51,689 nucleotides of DNA, taken from Fen-1077 sp050014355 (lineage in GTDB: Bacteria > Chloroflexota > Dehalococcoidia > Dehalococcoidales > RBG-16-60-22). The stretch is taken from assembly GCA_050014355.1 (NCBI GenBank), contig JBEKDL010000005.1, positions 1 to 51,689 of the forward strand, in the 5' to 3' direction. How positions within the stretch are numbered: position 1 is the first letter of the stretch; each line of letters opens with the position of its first letter. Under the pieces are notes generated by a model. It worked only from the letters and a program-made list of their open reading frames with translations, was not told the origin of the DNA and did no database searches. Positions 23,010 through 32,188 of this stretch are shown piece after piece. Made by a program: the position numbers and the translations under genes.

Positions 23010-25415
23010 CTAAGTCCGCAGCACCGCGCCGAGGTCTTTAGCCAGCCTGCCCAGGATTTGTTCCTGAACATTAATGACTTCGGTATCGGTCAGGGTGTGT
23101 GTGGTAGACTGGTAAACGAGACGATAGGCGAGGGACTTCTTACCTTCGGCCACCTGCTGGCCGGAGTATACGTCGAAGAGCCTGACATCGCTGACCAGGG
23201 AGAAACTTTTGATGATATTCAAAATCTGCCGGTGGCTGATGCCGGCATCAACGACCAGTGCAATGTCCCTGATGATACCGGGGAAACGGGGTAACGACTG
23301 GTACAGCTTGTGACCCGTAACGAAAGGCAGCAGCGCCGTCACGTTAATTTCAAACAGGCCGACCGTACCCTCCGCCTCGAAAGCGGCCGCGACTTTCGGA
23401 TGCAGCTCGCCGATGACGCCCAGGTTTAGTTTACTTTCGCCGATGACAATCGCGGCCTGCCGGGTTGGGTGCAGGCCGGCGTCTTCGCTTTTTTCAAAGC
23501 CGAACACGATGCCAAGGTGGTTAAAAAGGCCCTCGACCAGCCCCTTAATGTCATAAAAGTCGAACCCACCTTTGCCTCCCAGCCATGATTTCTCGGTTCT
23601 CTGGCCGTTCATCAGGCCGCACAGGATTTCCGGCTCGGACGGCAGGCCGCTTTCGCTTTGAAGATAGACTTTACCAAGCTCGAACAACCTGATACCGCCG
23701 TCTTCATACCGCCGGTTGGCGGCCAGCGCGGCCAGCAGGTTGGCGCGGAGCACGGGACGCAGGTATTCCTGGTCGGCGGTCATGGGGTTAGCGATATGTA
23801 TCGGCAGCGGCTCCGGCGCGCGCCGGTCCGGCGAGAGCTTGCCCAGCATCTCCAGGCCGGTGAGCGTGTAGGTGATTATTTCCTGGAAGCCATAGCCGGC
23901 CAGGCTTTGTTTGAACTGCCTGCGCAGCCCCAGGACAGGTTCCGGGTTTTGCCGCGGTATCGCCTCGGCCAGCAGGGTGGTGGGGATTTTGTCATAGCCG
24001 ATAATGCGCGCCACCTCCTCGATGAGGTCGACGTCGTATTTAATATCGCTGCGCCAGTAAGGGGCGGTAACGTTAATCCGTTTACCTACGGCGCGGCACT
24101 CGAAACCCAGTGATTCCAGGGTATTTACAATCTGGCCAGAGCTATATGCCACTCCCACGATGCGCTTAACTTCATCGGGCGTAAGCGCAATAGGCCGGGG
24201 AGCTGTTTTATCAGGATAAACATCCATGATACCTTGAGCTACTTGGCCGCCGCCAAGCTCGGCGATGAGGTGCGTGGCATGGCGCAGGGCAGGTATGGTC
24301 AGGCCCGCGCTGATGCCCCGCTCGAAACGCGTGGAAGCCTCACTGATGAGGCCGAGATGGCGGCTGGTGTAATGGATGCTCGTCGCTTTAAAGCTGGCCG
24401 CTTCGAGGAGGATGGAAGTCGTGCTGTCGCTGACCTCGCTGTTGAGGCCGCCCATGACGCCGGCGATGGCCACGCTGCGCTCGCCATCGGCGATAATGAG
24501 CATGTCGCCGGTAAGCTGGCGTTCATTACTATCGAGAGTATAAAACTTTTCGCCCTCTCTGGCCCGGCGGACGATGATTTTTTTATTTTTCAGCCTATCG
24601 TAATCGAACGAGTGCAGCGGCTGACCGTATTCGAGCATTACGTAGTTGGTGATATCGACGATGTTATTAATCGGGCGCTGTCCGCCGGCGACGAGCCGCT
24701 CCTGCAGCCAGGCCGGAGACTCGGCGACTTTCACGCCGGTGATAAGGCTGGCGCAGTACCGCGGGCAGAGGTCGGCATCGGCGATTTCTATCGATATTTG
24801 TTTATCAATCGGGTTGCCGGTTTCCTGATAATCGATTTCAGGGATGTGCATTTGCTGGCCGGTCAGCGCGGCGGTCTCGCGCGCAATGCCGATGACTGAA
24901 AGGCAGTCGGGGCGGTTGGGGGTAATATCAATATCAAGCACGGTATCGCCCATATGCTCGGCCAGCGGCCGGCCGACAACGGCAATTGGTGACAAGACCA
25001 TGATGCCTTCATGATTTTCCGAGATGCCGAGCTCTTTCTCCGAGCAAATCATCCCGCTGGATAAAACGCCGCGGATTTTCGCCGGTTTAAGCTCTTCAGC
25101 CTGACCGGTATGGGGATTTATCAGATGGGCGCCGACGCGTGCGAAGACGATTTTATCGCCGATGTTCAGGTTGGGAGCGCCGCAGACTACGGTTTCCTGT
25201 TGTCCTCCGAGGTCAACGGTAGCAAGCCGGAGGCGGTCGGCGTTGGGGTGGGGACTAATCGCCGTTATCTGCCCGACGACAATATTGTCCCAGCTGCCGC
25301 CGGTAGAAATTATTTCCGCCACCTCGAACCCGGCCAGCGTGAGCTTTTCCGCCAGCTCGGACGGGGGCAGCGTCACGTCGACGTAATCTTTAAGCCATTT
25401 CAGCGGTACTTTCAT
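23010..25415 (-). CDS. pheT: Phenylalanyl-tRNA synthetase beta subunit
   Basis: This is the beta subunit of the (alpha-beta)2 enzyme, 801 residues, of bacterial length. It has an N-terminal EMAP/tRNA-binding domain (about 40-150), B3/B4 editing domain (about 205-370), B5 domain with its metal-site-like VDLIEEVARIIGYDKIP, a degenerate catalytic-like domain and the C-terminal FDX anticodon-binding domain (about 705-800, SLPRFPGIIRDIALVVD). It is immediately adjacent to pheS (no gap). Confidence 0.96.
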   Translation of the reverse strand: MKVPLKWLKDYVDVTLPPSELAEKLTLAGFEVAEIISTGGSWDNIVVGQITAISPHPNADRLRLATVDLGGQQETVVCGAPNLNIGDKIVFARVGAHLINPHTGQAEELKPAKIRGVLSSGMICSEKELGISENHEGIMVLSPIAVVGRPLAEHMGDTVLDIDITPNRPDCLSVIGIARETAALTGQQMHIPEIDYQETGNPIDKQISIEIADADLCPRYCASLITGVKVAESPAWLQERLVAGGQRPINNIVDITNYVMLEYGQPLHSFDYDRLKNKKIIVRRAREGEKFYTLDSNERQLTGDMLIIADGERSVAIAGVMGGLNSEVSDSTTSILLEAASFKATSIHYTSRHLGLISEASTRFERGISAGLTIPALRHATHLIAELGGGQVAQGIMDVYPDKTAPRPIALTPDEVKRIVGVAYSSGQIVNTLESLGFECRAVGKRINVTAPYWRSDIKYDVDLIEEVARIIGYDKIPTTLLAEAIPRQNPEPVLGLRRQFKQSLAGYGFQEIITYTLTGLEMLGKLSPDRRAPEPLPIHIANPMTADQEYLRPVLRANLLAALAANRRYEDGGIRLFELGKVYLQSESGLPSEPEILCGLMNGQRTEKSWLGGKGGFDFYDIKGLVEGLFNHLGIVFGFEKSEDAGLHPTRQAAIVIGESKLNLGVIGELHPKVAAAFEAEGTVGLFEINVTALLPFVTGHKLYQSLPRFPGIIRDIALVVDAGISHRQILNIIKSFSLVSDVRLFDVYSGQQVAEGKKSLAYRLVYQSTTHTLTDTEVINVQEQILGRLAKDLGAVLRT

Positions 25416-26453
25416 TTAAAACTGCCTTAAGAACCTCAAATCGTTATTGTAGAAAAGCCGCATGTCGTCGATACCGTAGCGGAGCATCGGCAGCCGTTCC
25501 AGCCCCATGCCGAAAGCGAAGCTGCTGTATACTTTCGGGTCGATGCCGCCGCGCCGCAGCACTTCGGGATGGGTCATGCCCGCCCCGAGTATCTCCAGCC
25601 AGCCGGAGTTACCGCACAAACGGCAGCCTTTGCCGCGGCATCCTATGCAGTCGATGGCCATTTCCACGCCCGGCTCGACGAACGGGAAGTAATCGACGCG
25701 GAAGCGCACTTTCCGGTCTTCCCCGAAATAGCGGCGGGCGAACTCGTAAAGCGTCCCTTTGAGGTCGGCCATGGTGATGCCCTTGTCCACGGCCAGGCCG
25801 TCCACGTTGTGATAGATATTCAGGTGGGTGGCATTGACGGCCTCGTAGCGGTAGACCCGGGCCGGCTCGATGGTCCTGATAGGCGGTTCCATGCTTTCCA
25901 CGACCCTGGCGCTGATGGCCGTGCCGTGGGTGCGCAGCATCTGCTTGCCTTTTTCTCCCGGCGGGGTATCAATCCAGAAGGAGGACATGTTATCGCGCGC
26001 GGGGTGCTCGGCGGGGATGTTCAGCGCCTCGAAGTTATAGTAGTCCCACTCTACCTCGGGGCCTTCCTTGACCTGGAAACCCAGTGATATAAAGATATCA
26101 CAAATTTCGTTGATGGTCTGGGTGATGGGGTGTAAGCGCCCGGCCGGGTAAGGACGGCCCGGCAGGCTGATATCGAACGACTCGCTCGCGGACGCCCGGG
26201 TGAGCTCGGAATCACGGAGGGCTTGCTCTTTCTGCGCGGCGCGTTCTTCCAGGTAGGTCTTGAGCTGGTTGGCGGCAGCGCCTAACGCTTTCTTCTCCTC
26301 TAACGACAGCGTCCCCAGGCTGCGCAGGATTTGTGTGAGCGGGCTTTTCTTTCCCAGGTACTGGATGCGCCAGGCCTCCATGTCCTTGACATTACCTATG
26401 CTATCCAGCCGCTGGAGGGCTTCCTGTTTTATTTCTTCGATTTTCGTTAACAT
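25416..26453 (-). CDS. pheS: Phenylalanyl-tRNA synthetase alpha subunit
   Basis: This 345-residue catalytic subunit activates Phe. It has an N-terminal coiled coil (about 1-85), then class II motifs: GRPYPAGRLHPITQT, motif 2 region YRYEAVNATHLN and motif 3 AFGMGLERLPML. An insert CIGCRGKGCRLCGNSGW, with four cysteines near 265-280, looks like a zinc knuckle, as in several bacterial PheS proteins. It lies just downstream of a terminator-like hairpin after rplT. Confidence 0.96.
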   Translation of the reverse strand: MLTKIEEIKQEALQRLDSIGNVKDMEAWRIQYLGKKSPLTQILRSLGTLSLEEKKALGAAANQLKTYLEERAAQKEQALRDSELTRASASESFDISLPGRPYPAGRLHPITQTINEICDIFISLGFQVKEGPEVEWDYYNFEALNIPAEHPARDNMSSFWIDTPPGEKGKQMLRTHGTAISARVVESMEPPIRTIEPARVYRYEAVNATHLNIYHNVDGLAVDKGITMADLKGTLYEFARRYFGEDRKVRFRVDYFPFVEPGVEMAIDCIGCRGKGCRLCGNSGWLEILGAGMTHPEVLRRGGIDPKVYSSFAFGMGLERLPMLRYGIDDMRLFYNNDLRFLRQF

Positions 26454-26463
26454 TTTAGCGCCT

Positions 26464-26500
26464 GTTAAAAATATCCCCTTCCTTTATTCGAGGGAAGGGG
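26464..26500 (-). terminator. Terminator/attenuator hairpin between rplT and pheS
   Basis: On the minus strand CCCCTTCC pairs with GGAAGGGG (8 bp, 10-nt loop), followed by ATATTTTT. The T-run ends 13 nt before the pheS ATG, so it can uncouple pheST from the ribosomal-protein genes or attenuate them. Confidence 0.75.
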
Positions 26501-26535
26501 AATAAATAAACACAGGTTTACCGGGTGATTTGTCT

Positions 26536-26895
26536 TTATTCCTGGCCTTTCCCTCCTGCGAGAGTGACCAGGCTGCTAAAGCTTTCAGGCTCTCTAACGG
26601 CCATATCCGCCAGCATTTTTCGGTTTATCTCGATGCCGGCCTTTTTGAGCCCCTCGATGAACCGGCCGTAGGTGATACCGCGCTCGCGGCAGGCGGCGTT
26701 AACGCGCAGAATCCAGAGGCTCCGCATATCGCCTTTACGCTCGCGGCGGTGGATGTAAGCGTAGTTCAACGAGTGTATCATGGACTCGGTGGCGCGCCGG
26801 ATGAGCCGGTGCTTGGTGCCCGCATGGCCCCTGGTCATGGCCAGTATTTTCTTATGTCTGTGGTGTGAGGTTACCCCTCTCTTTACTCTAGGCAA
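26536..26895 (-). CDS. rplT: 50S ribosomal protein L20
   Basis: This 119-residue protein is of full length. MPRVKRGVTSHHRHKKILAM is the typical basic N-terminus that binds 23S rRNA; the conserved C-terminal globular part contains SLWILRVNAACRERGITYG and FIEGLKKAGIEINRKMLADM. It lies 18 nt downstream of rpmI in the classical infC-rpmI-rplT order. L20 autoregulates this operon in several bacteria; I cannot see the binding site here. Confidence 0.98.
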   Translation of the reverse strand: MPRVKRGVTSHHRHKKILAMTRGHAGTKHRLIRRATESMIHSLNYAYIHRRERKGDMRSLWILRVNAACRERGITYGRFIEGLKKAGIEINRKMLADMAVREPESFSSLVTLAGGKGQE

Positions 26896-26913
26896 GGAAC
26901 GGTTCCTCCTCCT

Positions 26914-27117
26914 CTATTTGACCCCGTAGGGTATCAATCTGGATATGCGCTTGCGGTCGGCGGGGCTCAAGGGCACCATCTCGTCGAACTGGGCGCGCAC
27001 GCGCTTGGCTTTAGCCGTGCGCAGGTGGCTCTTCGGCCCGCGAGTACGCATAATTTTTCCGCTGCCCGTTATCTTGAAACGGCTCTTGGCGCCTTTGTGT
27101 GTCTTAAGTTTTGGCAT
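26914..27117 (-). CDS. rpmI: 50S ribosomal protein L35
   Basis: This 67-residue protein is very basic and begins MPKLKTHKGAKSRFKITGSG, a characteristic L35 N-terminus, ending in KRISRLIPYGVK. Its start overlaps the end of infC by 14 nt, so translation is likely coupled. Confidence 0.98.
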   Translation of the reverse strand: MPKLKTHKGAKSRFKITGSGKIMRTRGPKSHLRTAKAKRVRAQFDEMVPLSPADRKRISRLIPYGVK

Positions 27118-27667
27118 TTTCAGCTACCTTTTCCTTTGTTTCCACTTTGGGTTTGGGCTTGGCGGCGATGGGGGCCATGATGATATCCATCCTTCTCCCT
27201 TCCATCAGCGGCTGTCTTTCCAGCGTGGCGACATCGCCGAGCGTTTCCGCCATTCTTTGTAAAATTTTCCAGCCAAGCTCGGGGTGCGTGATTTCGCGTC
27301 CCCGGAACATTAGAGTTACTTTAACCTTGGCCCCGTCCGCCAGGAGCTTTTTAGCCACCCTGGCCTTGGCCTCGAAATCATGGATGCCTATCTTGGGTCT
27401 AAGGCGGATTTCCCTCTGGAGCAGGACTTTCTGGCTTTTCCGGGCCTGCTGCTCTTTTTTTTGCTGCTCGTATTTGAATTTACCGTAATCAAGAAGACGG
27501 CAGACAGGGGGCACGGAAGTCGGCGCTACCTCCACGAGGTCTAGGTTGGCCTTTTTGGCAAGTTCCCGCGCCTGTAGAACGGGCATAATCCCGAGCTGTT
27601 CGCCTTTGTCACCGACGAGGCGAATTTCTCTAGCAGTGATGCGCTCGTTGATACGTAATTGCTTAAT
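27104..27667 (-). CDS. infC: Translation initiation factor IF-3 (ATT start)
   Basis: IF-3 binds the 30S subunit and polices start-codon choice. From the first ATG (27586) the protein would lack the conserved N-terminal segment. In frame upstream the sequence reads KQLRINERITAREIRLVGDK, which is IF-3-like, beginning at an ATT codon at 27667 (187 residues). An ATT start is the well-known autoregulatory feature of infC. AGGAGG lies 15 nt before it, rather far; an ATA at 27670 is an alternative. The N-domain runs to about residue 80 (VCRLLDYGKFKYEQQKKEQ) and the C-domain (KVTLMFRGREI) to about 170, with a Lys/Glu-rich tail. Confidence 0.93.
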   Translation of the reverse strand: MKQLRINERITAREIRLVGDKGEQLGIMPVLQARELAKKANLDLVEVAPTSVPPVCRLLDYGKFKYEQQKKEQQARKSQKVLLQREIRLRPKIGIHDFEAKARVAKKLLADGAKVKVTLMFRGREITHPELGWKILQRMAETLGDVATLERQPLMEGRRMDIIMAPIAAKPKPKVETKEKVAENAKT

Positions 27668-27717
27668 TATAGAGCTTACTTACCTCCTGACAAGCACGGT
27701 CATCCCTACGAACAAAA

Positions 27718-27747
27718 ACTATACCATATTCCCGTATAAAAAATCAA
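27718..27747 (-). promoter_or_regulatory. Promoter of the infC-rpmI-rplT-pheST operon
   Basis: On the minus strand TTGATT (27742-27747), 18 nt, TATAGT (27718-27723). It predicts a leader of about 44 nt before the ATT start of infC. Confidence 0.7.
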
Positions 27748-27799
27748 CTGTGACCACGAACTCGCGCTCAATCTGTAGAAGCGTTATCAGAAAATCAAA

Positions 27800-29746
27800 T
27801 TATTTTTCCTTAAAGACTCCCTTGATAATTTTGCTGTAGCGCTGATAGAGATACGCGCTGACTAGGAGCAGCACTCCCAGCCCCACAAAAGCACTGATGC
27901 GATAGCTCGTTTCGAGCCTGAACACATCGTAAATAAAAACCTTAATGATAGGGATCGCCAGCAAAGCCAAGGACCCTATACGAACCGCGCGCCAGTGTCT
28001 CCAGATGCCGATGATCAGTCCCGCGACCGCGTATAACGCCCAAACAGCGGTTAGAGAAAGGTTCTGGGCGTTATGAATACCCTCAATCGCCGCCGGAGCG
28101 GCCGTCCTTAAAGCGCGGGAGTATGTCTGCCAGACCTCAAAGCTTAAAATCCAGACGGTGAAGATACTGGCAAACACCAGCAGCGTGGAAGCGGGAATAT
28201 GCCACTCCGGGAAGGTTTCCCGGTGTTTCCAGAGGATGTAGACTGCCAGATAGGTGGCTGCGATGCTGATGAAAAAGGCCAGGAAACGCTCATTCAGCAC
28301 CGGTGTAAAAGTCCTGATATTTATCGTGGTGTCAAAGACCAGCAGTCGCCAGGCCATGGCGAGGAAGACGGCAAAGCTGTAATTACGGAGGAATGGCATC
28401 CGCAGTCGAAAAGAAAGCCATATCATTGTTACGAATTCAGCGGCCCAGACGATGGTCGTCCAGGCTCTATCCCCGATTTGCACAGATACGGCGACACTGA
28501 AAAAGAAAATAGCTGCGCCCAGGGCGAAAAGGCTAAGGAGGGTATTATGAGGGCTGCGGCGGTACATCAGATAGGATTGCAGACCGTAAAATAACGCTAA
28601 CAGAAGTACAAAGCCGCCCATCCATGCTCGGAAATCATGCCACATGATTGCCAGGGAGATACCGATGTAGGCGGCGGCCGTCAGCAGCATTATCACGTAG
28701 TCAAAGGCGCGGGGAATTCGGCGCCAGATGACGTGAAAAAGAGAGCTTGCCCCGACGAAGATAAGAAAAATAGCGGTAATGCCGATCTCGGTAATAGCGA
28801 TGCTTATCTGCCGGTGGAACTCACCGTACCAGAAACCGTAGGTTATCAGTGAGCAGCCCAGTGCAATCAGTGTGAACCAGCGCCAACTTCGGAAGGTGGA
28901 AAGCAGCAGCACACCGAGGTCGATAACGATAATATAGACCAGAAGCTGGATAGCCTGGCTGTTACCGTTGCCGCGAAACGTCCTATATTCGAAGGCGCCT
29001 AATATAAAAGGGGCAAAGTAGGCGCCCAGGATGCCGATTATCGCCAGGGCCGTAGATTCATAGCGAAGAGCCAGGACCGTGGCGAGAACGCTTATTATCA
29101 ACAGTAAGAAAACTGCGAGGTAAATGCTGATCAGGTGGTAAGTCGCGAAAGAAGCGAAGATGGAGAGATAGAGTACTGCGATGCCGCCGCCGCTTAGCGC
29201 CTGGGTCAATACCAGGTAGCGATTCCTCCAGATGCTACCCAGGCCCAGCATGACAAGGCCGGCGACCACGCCGATGATAACCCGCGCGGCGGGGCCGATC
29301 CAGTTATTATCGAAGGCGTATTTCAGAAAGAAACCTGCGCCGACGATGAGCGCTATTACGCCGATGCGAGCCAGCCAGTTACCGCCCAGTATCTGCTCCC
29401 ATTCCAAAGGCGGCCGGGCAGGTTTTTCCGCCGGTACAGGGGTAACCGGGGAGGCAGGGACTATAGGCGGAACGGAAGCCGCTGCCGGTGTCTGTATTTC
29501 CTCCGGCGCGGCGGCGGGGATGGAGGAAGGCGTTACAGGCCGGTTTGCATTCTTCTCTAGAGCGTCCAGGCGGGCACTGATCGTCGAAACCATGCTCCGC
29601 AGCTGCTGTATTTCATTGGTAATGTCTTGTGGCTGCGGTGCAGCGCCGGGAGGGAGGGGAACCAGAGGGGAACCGCAGGACTGGCAGAAACGGGTTTCCG
29701 GGGGGTTGTTTCCACCGCATTTCTTGCACCGTGTGGAGTCCATCAT
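27800..29746 (-). CDS. DUF2339 multi-pass membrane protein with zinc ribbon
   Basis: This 648-residue protein begins with a zinc ribbon (CKKCGGNNPPETRFCQSCG, residues 7-25), then a short coiled coil (about 42-65) and a Pro/Ala-rich linker. Some 16 to 19 transmembrane helices follow, beginning in the family-typical segment WEQILGGNWLARIGVIALIV. This domain order is that of DUF2339 proteins, whose function is unknown; a role in envelope or transport is possible. It starts 6 nt after thrS and is probably cotranscribed with it. Confidence 0.9.
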   Translation of the reverse strand: MMDSTRCKKCGGNNPPETRFCQSCGSPLVPLPPGAAPQPQDITNEIQQLRSMVSTISARLDALEKNANRPVTPSSIPAAAPEEIQTPAAASVPPIVPASPVTPVPAEKPARPPLEWEQILGGNWLARIGVIALIVGAGFFLKYAFDNNWIGPAARVIIGVVAGLVMLGLGSIWRNRYLVLTQALSGGGIAVLYLSIFASFATYHLISIYLAVFLLLIISVLATVLALRYESTALAIIGILGAYFAPFILGAFEYRTFRGNGNSQAIQLLVYIIVIDLGVLLLSTFRSWRWFTLIALGCSLITYGFWYGEFHRQISIAITEIGITAIFLIFVGASSLFHVIWRRIPRAFDYVIMLLTAAAYIGISLAIMWHDFRAWMGGFVLLLALFYGLQSYLMYRRSPHNTLLSLFALGAAIFFFSVAVSVQIGDRAWTTIVWAAEFVTMIWLSFRLRMPFLRNYSFAVFLAMAWRLLVFDTTINIRTFTPVLNERFLAFFISIAATYLAVYILWKHRETFPEWHIPASTLLVFASIFTVWILSFEVWQTYSRALRTAAPAAIEGIHNAQNLSLTAVWALYAVAGLIIGIWRHWRAVRIGSLALLAIPIIKVFIYDVFRLETSYRISAFVGLGVLLLVSAYLYQRYSKIIKGVFKEK

Positions 29747-29752
29747 CAGGCC

Positions 29753-31495
29753 TCACCTCCTGCCGGAGATTTCTTTACCTAAAGCCTCAATGAATTCTGC
29801 CGCAGGCTGGGCCGGCAATTGCTCGCCGCTGCGTAGGCGGACGGAAACGGTGTTATCGGCCATCTCTTTATCGCCGATGATGACCATGTAAGGTATTTTC
29901 TCCAGTTGCGCCTGCCGGATTTTCGGGTTCATGCGTTCGGAGCGGTCGTCCACTTCCGCGCGTATGCCCTTACTCTTCATTTCTTTTTCCAGCTTGTGCG
30001 CATGTTCCAGATGGCGGTCGGCCACCGGGATTATCTTGACCTGGACCGGGGAAAGCCAGACCGGGAAAGCGCCGGCGTAGTGCTCGATGAGAAAGGCCAT
30101 CGTCCTTTCTATGGCGCCGATGGAAGACCGGTGAATGACAATCGGCTCCTTTTCTTTGCCGTCTTTATCGATGTAGCTAAGTTTAAAGCGTTTCGGCATC
30201 ACGAAATCGTACTGCACGGTAAAAGCCGTATCTTCCTTGCCGCCGACGTTTTTCATCTGGATATCAATCTTGGGGCCATAAAAAGCGGCTTCTTTTTCAG
30301 CTTCAAAGAAATTAGCTTTCCTCTGGGTCAGCACGTCCCGTAAAACGCTTTCCGCGTAGTCCCAGGATTCATCGTCTTGATAATATTTCTTAGTATCTTT
30401 TCTATCGCCGAGGGATAACCGGTAGCGGTAGTTTTCACCGGGTTTATATCCTAGGACTAAAGCGATATACTCTATTAAGTCGATGACCTGGTTTAGCTCA
30501 CCGATGGCCTGGTCTTTTTGACAGATGATGTGGGAATCGGCCAGGCAGAAGAGGCGGACCCTCATTAACCCTAGCAGTTCCCCCGATTTTTCATAGCGGA
30601 ACTGCTTGGCCAGTTCGGCGATTCGGAACGGGAGTTCCCGGTAAGACCGCGGCCGGCTGGCGTAGTATTGAAAGTGGTGCGGGCAGGTCATGGGCCGCAG
30701 TATCAACTCTTCTTCATCTACCTTCATGACGGGATACATCGTTTCTTTATAATACGGATAATGACCGGAAGTCTTATATAGCTCTACATTTGCCAGGTCG
30801 GGGGTATAAATGTGTTTATAGCCCCTTTTAAGCTCCTCATCGACCACGAAACGCTCCAGCTCTCGCCTGATTATCGACCCCTTTTCAGTGAAGATGGGGA
30901 GTCCTTTACCTACCAGGTCCGAAAACACAAAAAGGTCCAGGTCCTTGCCGATTTTCCTGTGGTCTCTCTTTTTTATTTCCTCCTGTATTTTTAAATACTC
31001 TTCCAGCTCTTTCTGGCTGGCGAACGCGATGCCGTAGATGCGCTGGAGCATGGCGTTATGCTCATCGCCGCGCCAGTACGCGCCCGCGATGCTCATCAGC
31101 TTGAAGGCTTTTATTTCCCCGGTGGAAGCCACGTGAGGCCCGCGGCACAGGTCTATGAATTTACCCTGCTCGTAAACGCCGACCTTTTCATCGGGGATTT
31201 CTTCGATGAGCTCCAGCTTATACGGCTGGTTGGCGAAGAGCTTTTCCGCCTCTTTTTTAGTGAGTTCTTTATGAATAAACGGCAGGTCCGCTTTGATTAT
31301 CTCGCCCATTTTCTTTTCGATAACCGGCAGGTCATCCGGGGAAAGCGGGCGCGGTAAAGCGAAGTCATAGTAAAAGCCATCTTCAATGGCCGGGCCGATG
31401 GCGAACTTGGCGTCCGAGAAAAGCGATTGCACGGCCTCCGCCATGACGTGTGAGGCCGAATGGCGCATAATTTCCAGGTTTTCTTGCTCGTTCAT
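29753..31495 (-). CDS. thrS: Threonyl-tRNA synthetase lacking the TGS domain
   Basis: This 580-residue class II synthetase begins directly with the second additional (editing) domain: MRHSASHVMAEAVQSLF has the HxxxH zinc/editing motif and LCRGPHV follows. The usual N-terminal TGS domain of about 60 residues is missing. Catalytic motifs are visible: RPMTCPHHFQYY with the zinc-binding Cys, FRYEKSGELLGL (motif 2), and SSIGAIERTMAFLIEHY (motif 3). The anticodon-binding domain is at the C-terminus. I chose the ATG at 31495, seven nt after a TATAAT, over the TTG at 31516 that lies upstream of the -10. Confidence 0.95.
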   Translation of the reverse strand: MNEQENLEIMRHSASHVMAEAVQSLFSDAKFAIGPAIEDGFYYDFALPRPLSPDDLPVIEKKMGEIIKADLPFIHKELTKKEAEKLFANQPYKLELIEEIPDEKVGVYEQGKFIDLCRGPHVASTGEIKAFKLMSIAGAYWRGDEHNAMLQRIYGIAFASQKELEEYLKIQEEIKKRDHRKIGKDLDLFVFSDLVGKGLPIFTEKGSIIRRELERFVVDEELKRGYKHIYTPDLANVELYKTSGHYPYYKETMYPVMKVDEEELILRPMTCPHHFQYYASRPRSYRELPFRIAELAKQFRYEKSGELLGLMRVRLFCLADSHIICQKDQAIGELNQVIDLIEYIALVLGYKPGENYRYRLSLGDRKDTKKYYQDDESWDYAESVLRDVLTQRKANFFEAEKEAAFYGPKIDIQMKNVGGKEDTAFTVQYDFVMPKRFKLSYIDKDGKEKEPIVIHRSSIGAIERTMAFLIEHYAGAFPVWLSPVQVKIIPVADRHLEHAHKLEKEMKSKGIRAEVDDRSERMNPKIRQAQLEKIPYMVIIGDKEMADNTVSVRLRSGEQLPAQPAAEFIEALGKEISGRR

Positions 31496-31502
31496 AGACC
31501 TT

Positions 31503-31532
31503 ATTATATCAGCCAAGCGCTTTACTAAGCAA
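31503..31532 (-). promoter_or_regulatory. Promoter of thrS (leaderless arrangement)
   Basis: On the minus strand TTGCTT (31527-31532), 18 nt, TATAAT (31503-31508), then 7 nt to the thrS ATG. Transcription would begin at or one base before the start codon. No T-box leader is present. Confidence 0.6.
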
Positions 31533-31591
31533 TCGCACTTTTACTGGAAATATAGTAATATATGAAAATCGTCAGTTGACAGGAGGCATTT

Positions 31592-32119
31592 ATGAGGTGG
31601 CAGCAATTTATCGGTAGTATTTATGAACGTATGCCCCAGGAAATTGAGAAAGTACTGGACGGTCTGACTCTTGAAGACCTGCATAAAAGACCTTCCCCGG
31701 GCGCCAACACCATCGGCTGGCTGTGCTGGCACGTCACGCGTAGCATGGACAGAACAGTCGGTGATGTTATACTTGGTCAGCAGCTATGGATAAAAGACGG
31801 CTGGCATAAGAAATTCAATATGCCTGCCGACCCCCAGAATACCGGCTATGGCCACACCGACGCACAGGTGGACGCCCTTAAAATACCTGACATAAAGACA
31901 TTGCTGGATTATCACCACGCTGTGATGAAAGTAATGCTGCAATACGTTAAGAATCTCACGGAAGATGAACTGGATAGGGAATATCCCTATTCGGTAGAGC
32001 CGGGTACCAAACGTGCGGCATATTTGCGCCTCCTCGCAAATGCCCATGATATCCAGCACGTAGGGCAGGCAGGCTACGTGAGGGGGTTGTTAAAGGGACA
32101 CGGTTGGTACGGCAGGTAA
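31592..32119 (+). CDS. DinB family protein
   Basis: This 175-residue four-helix-bundle protein has the metal-binding His triad pattern: His in WLCWHVTRSMDR, a second in LLDYHHAVM, and a third in NAHDIQHVGQAGYVRGL. The GQAGYVRGL ending is typical of DinB-like/DUF664 metalloenzymes, which include thiol-dependent transferases; the substrate is unknown. It has a strong AGGAGG site and is divergent from thrS. Confidence 0.85.
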   Translation: MRWQQFIGSIYERMPQEIEKVLDGLTLEDLHKRPSPGANTIGWLCWHVTRSMDRTVGDVILGQQLWIKDGWHKKFNMPADPQNTGYGHTDAQVDALKIPDIKTLLDYHHAVMKVMLQYVKNLTEDELDREYPYSVEPGTKRAAYLRLLANAHDIQHVGQAGYVRGLLKGHGWYGR

Positions 32120-32124
32120 ACAGC

Positions 32125-32153
32125 TTGCCTCTGAAGCTAATTTATACTAAAAT
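32125..32153 (+). promoter_or_regulatory. Candidate promoter of the fmdB-like/dtd genes
   Basis: TTGCCT (32125-32130), 17 nt, TAAAAT (32148-32153), about 36 nt before the FmdB-family ATG. A perfect TATAAT overlaps at 32153-32158 but at poor spacing. Confidence 0.45.
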
Positions 32154-32188
32154 ATAATATAGATTAGTGTACGAGGTGATTGCCAGAC

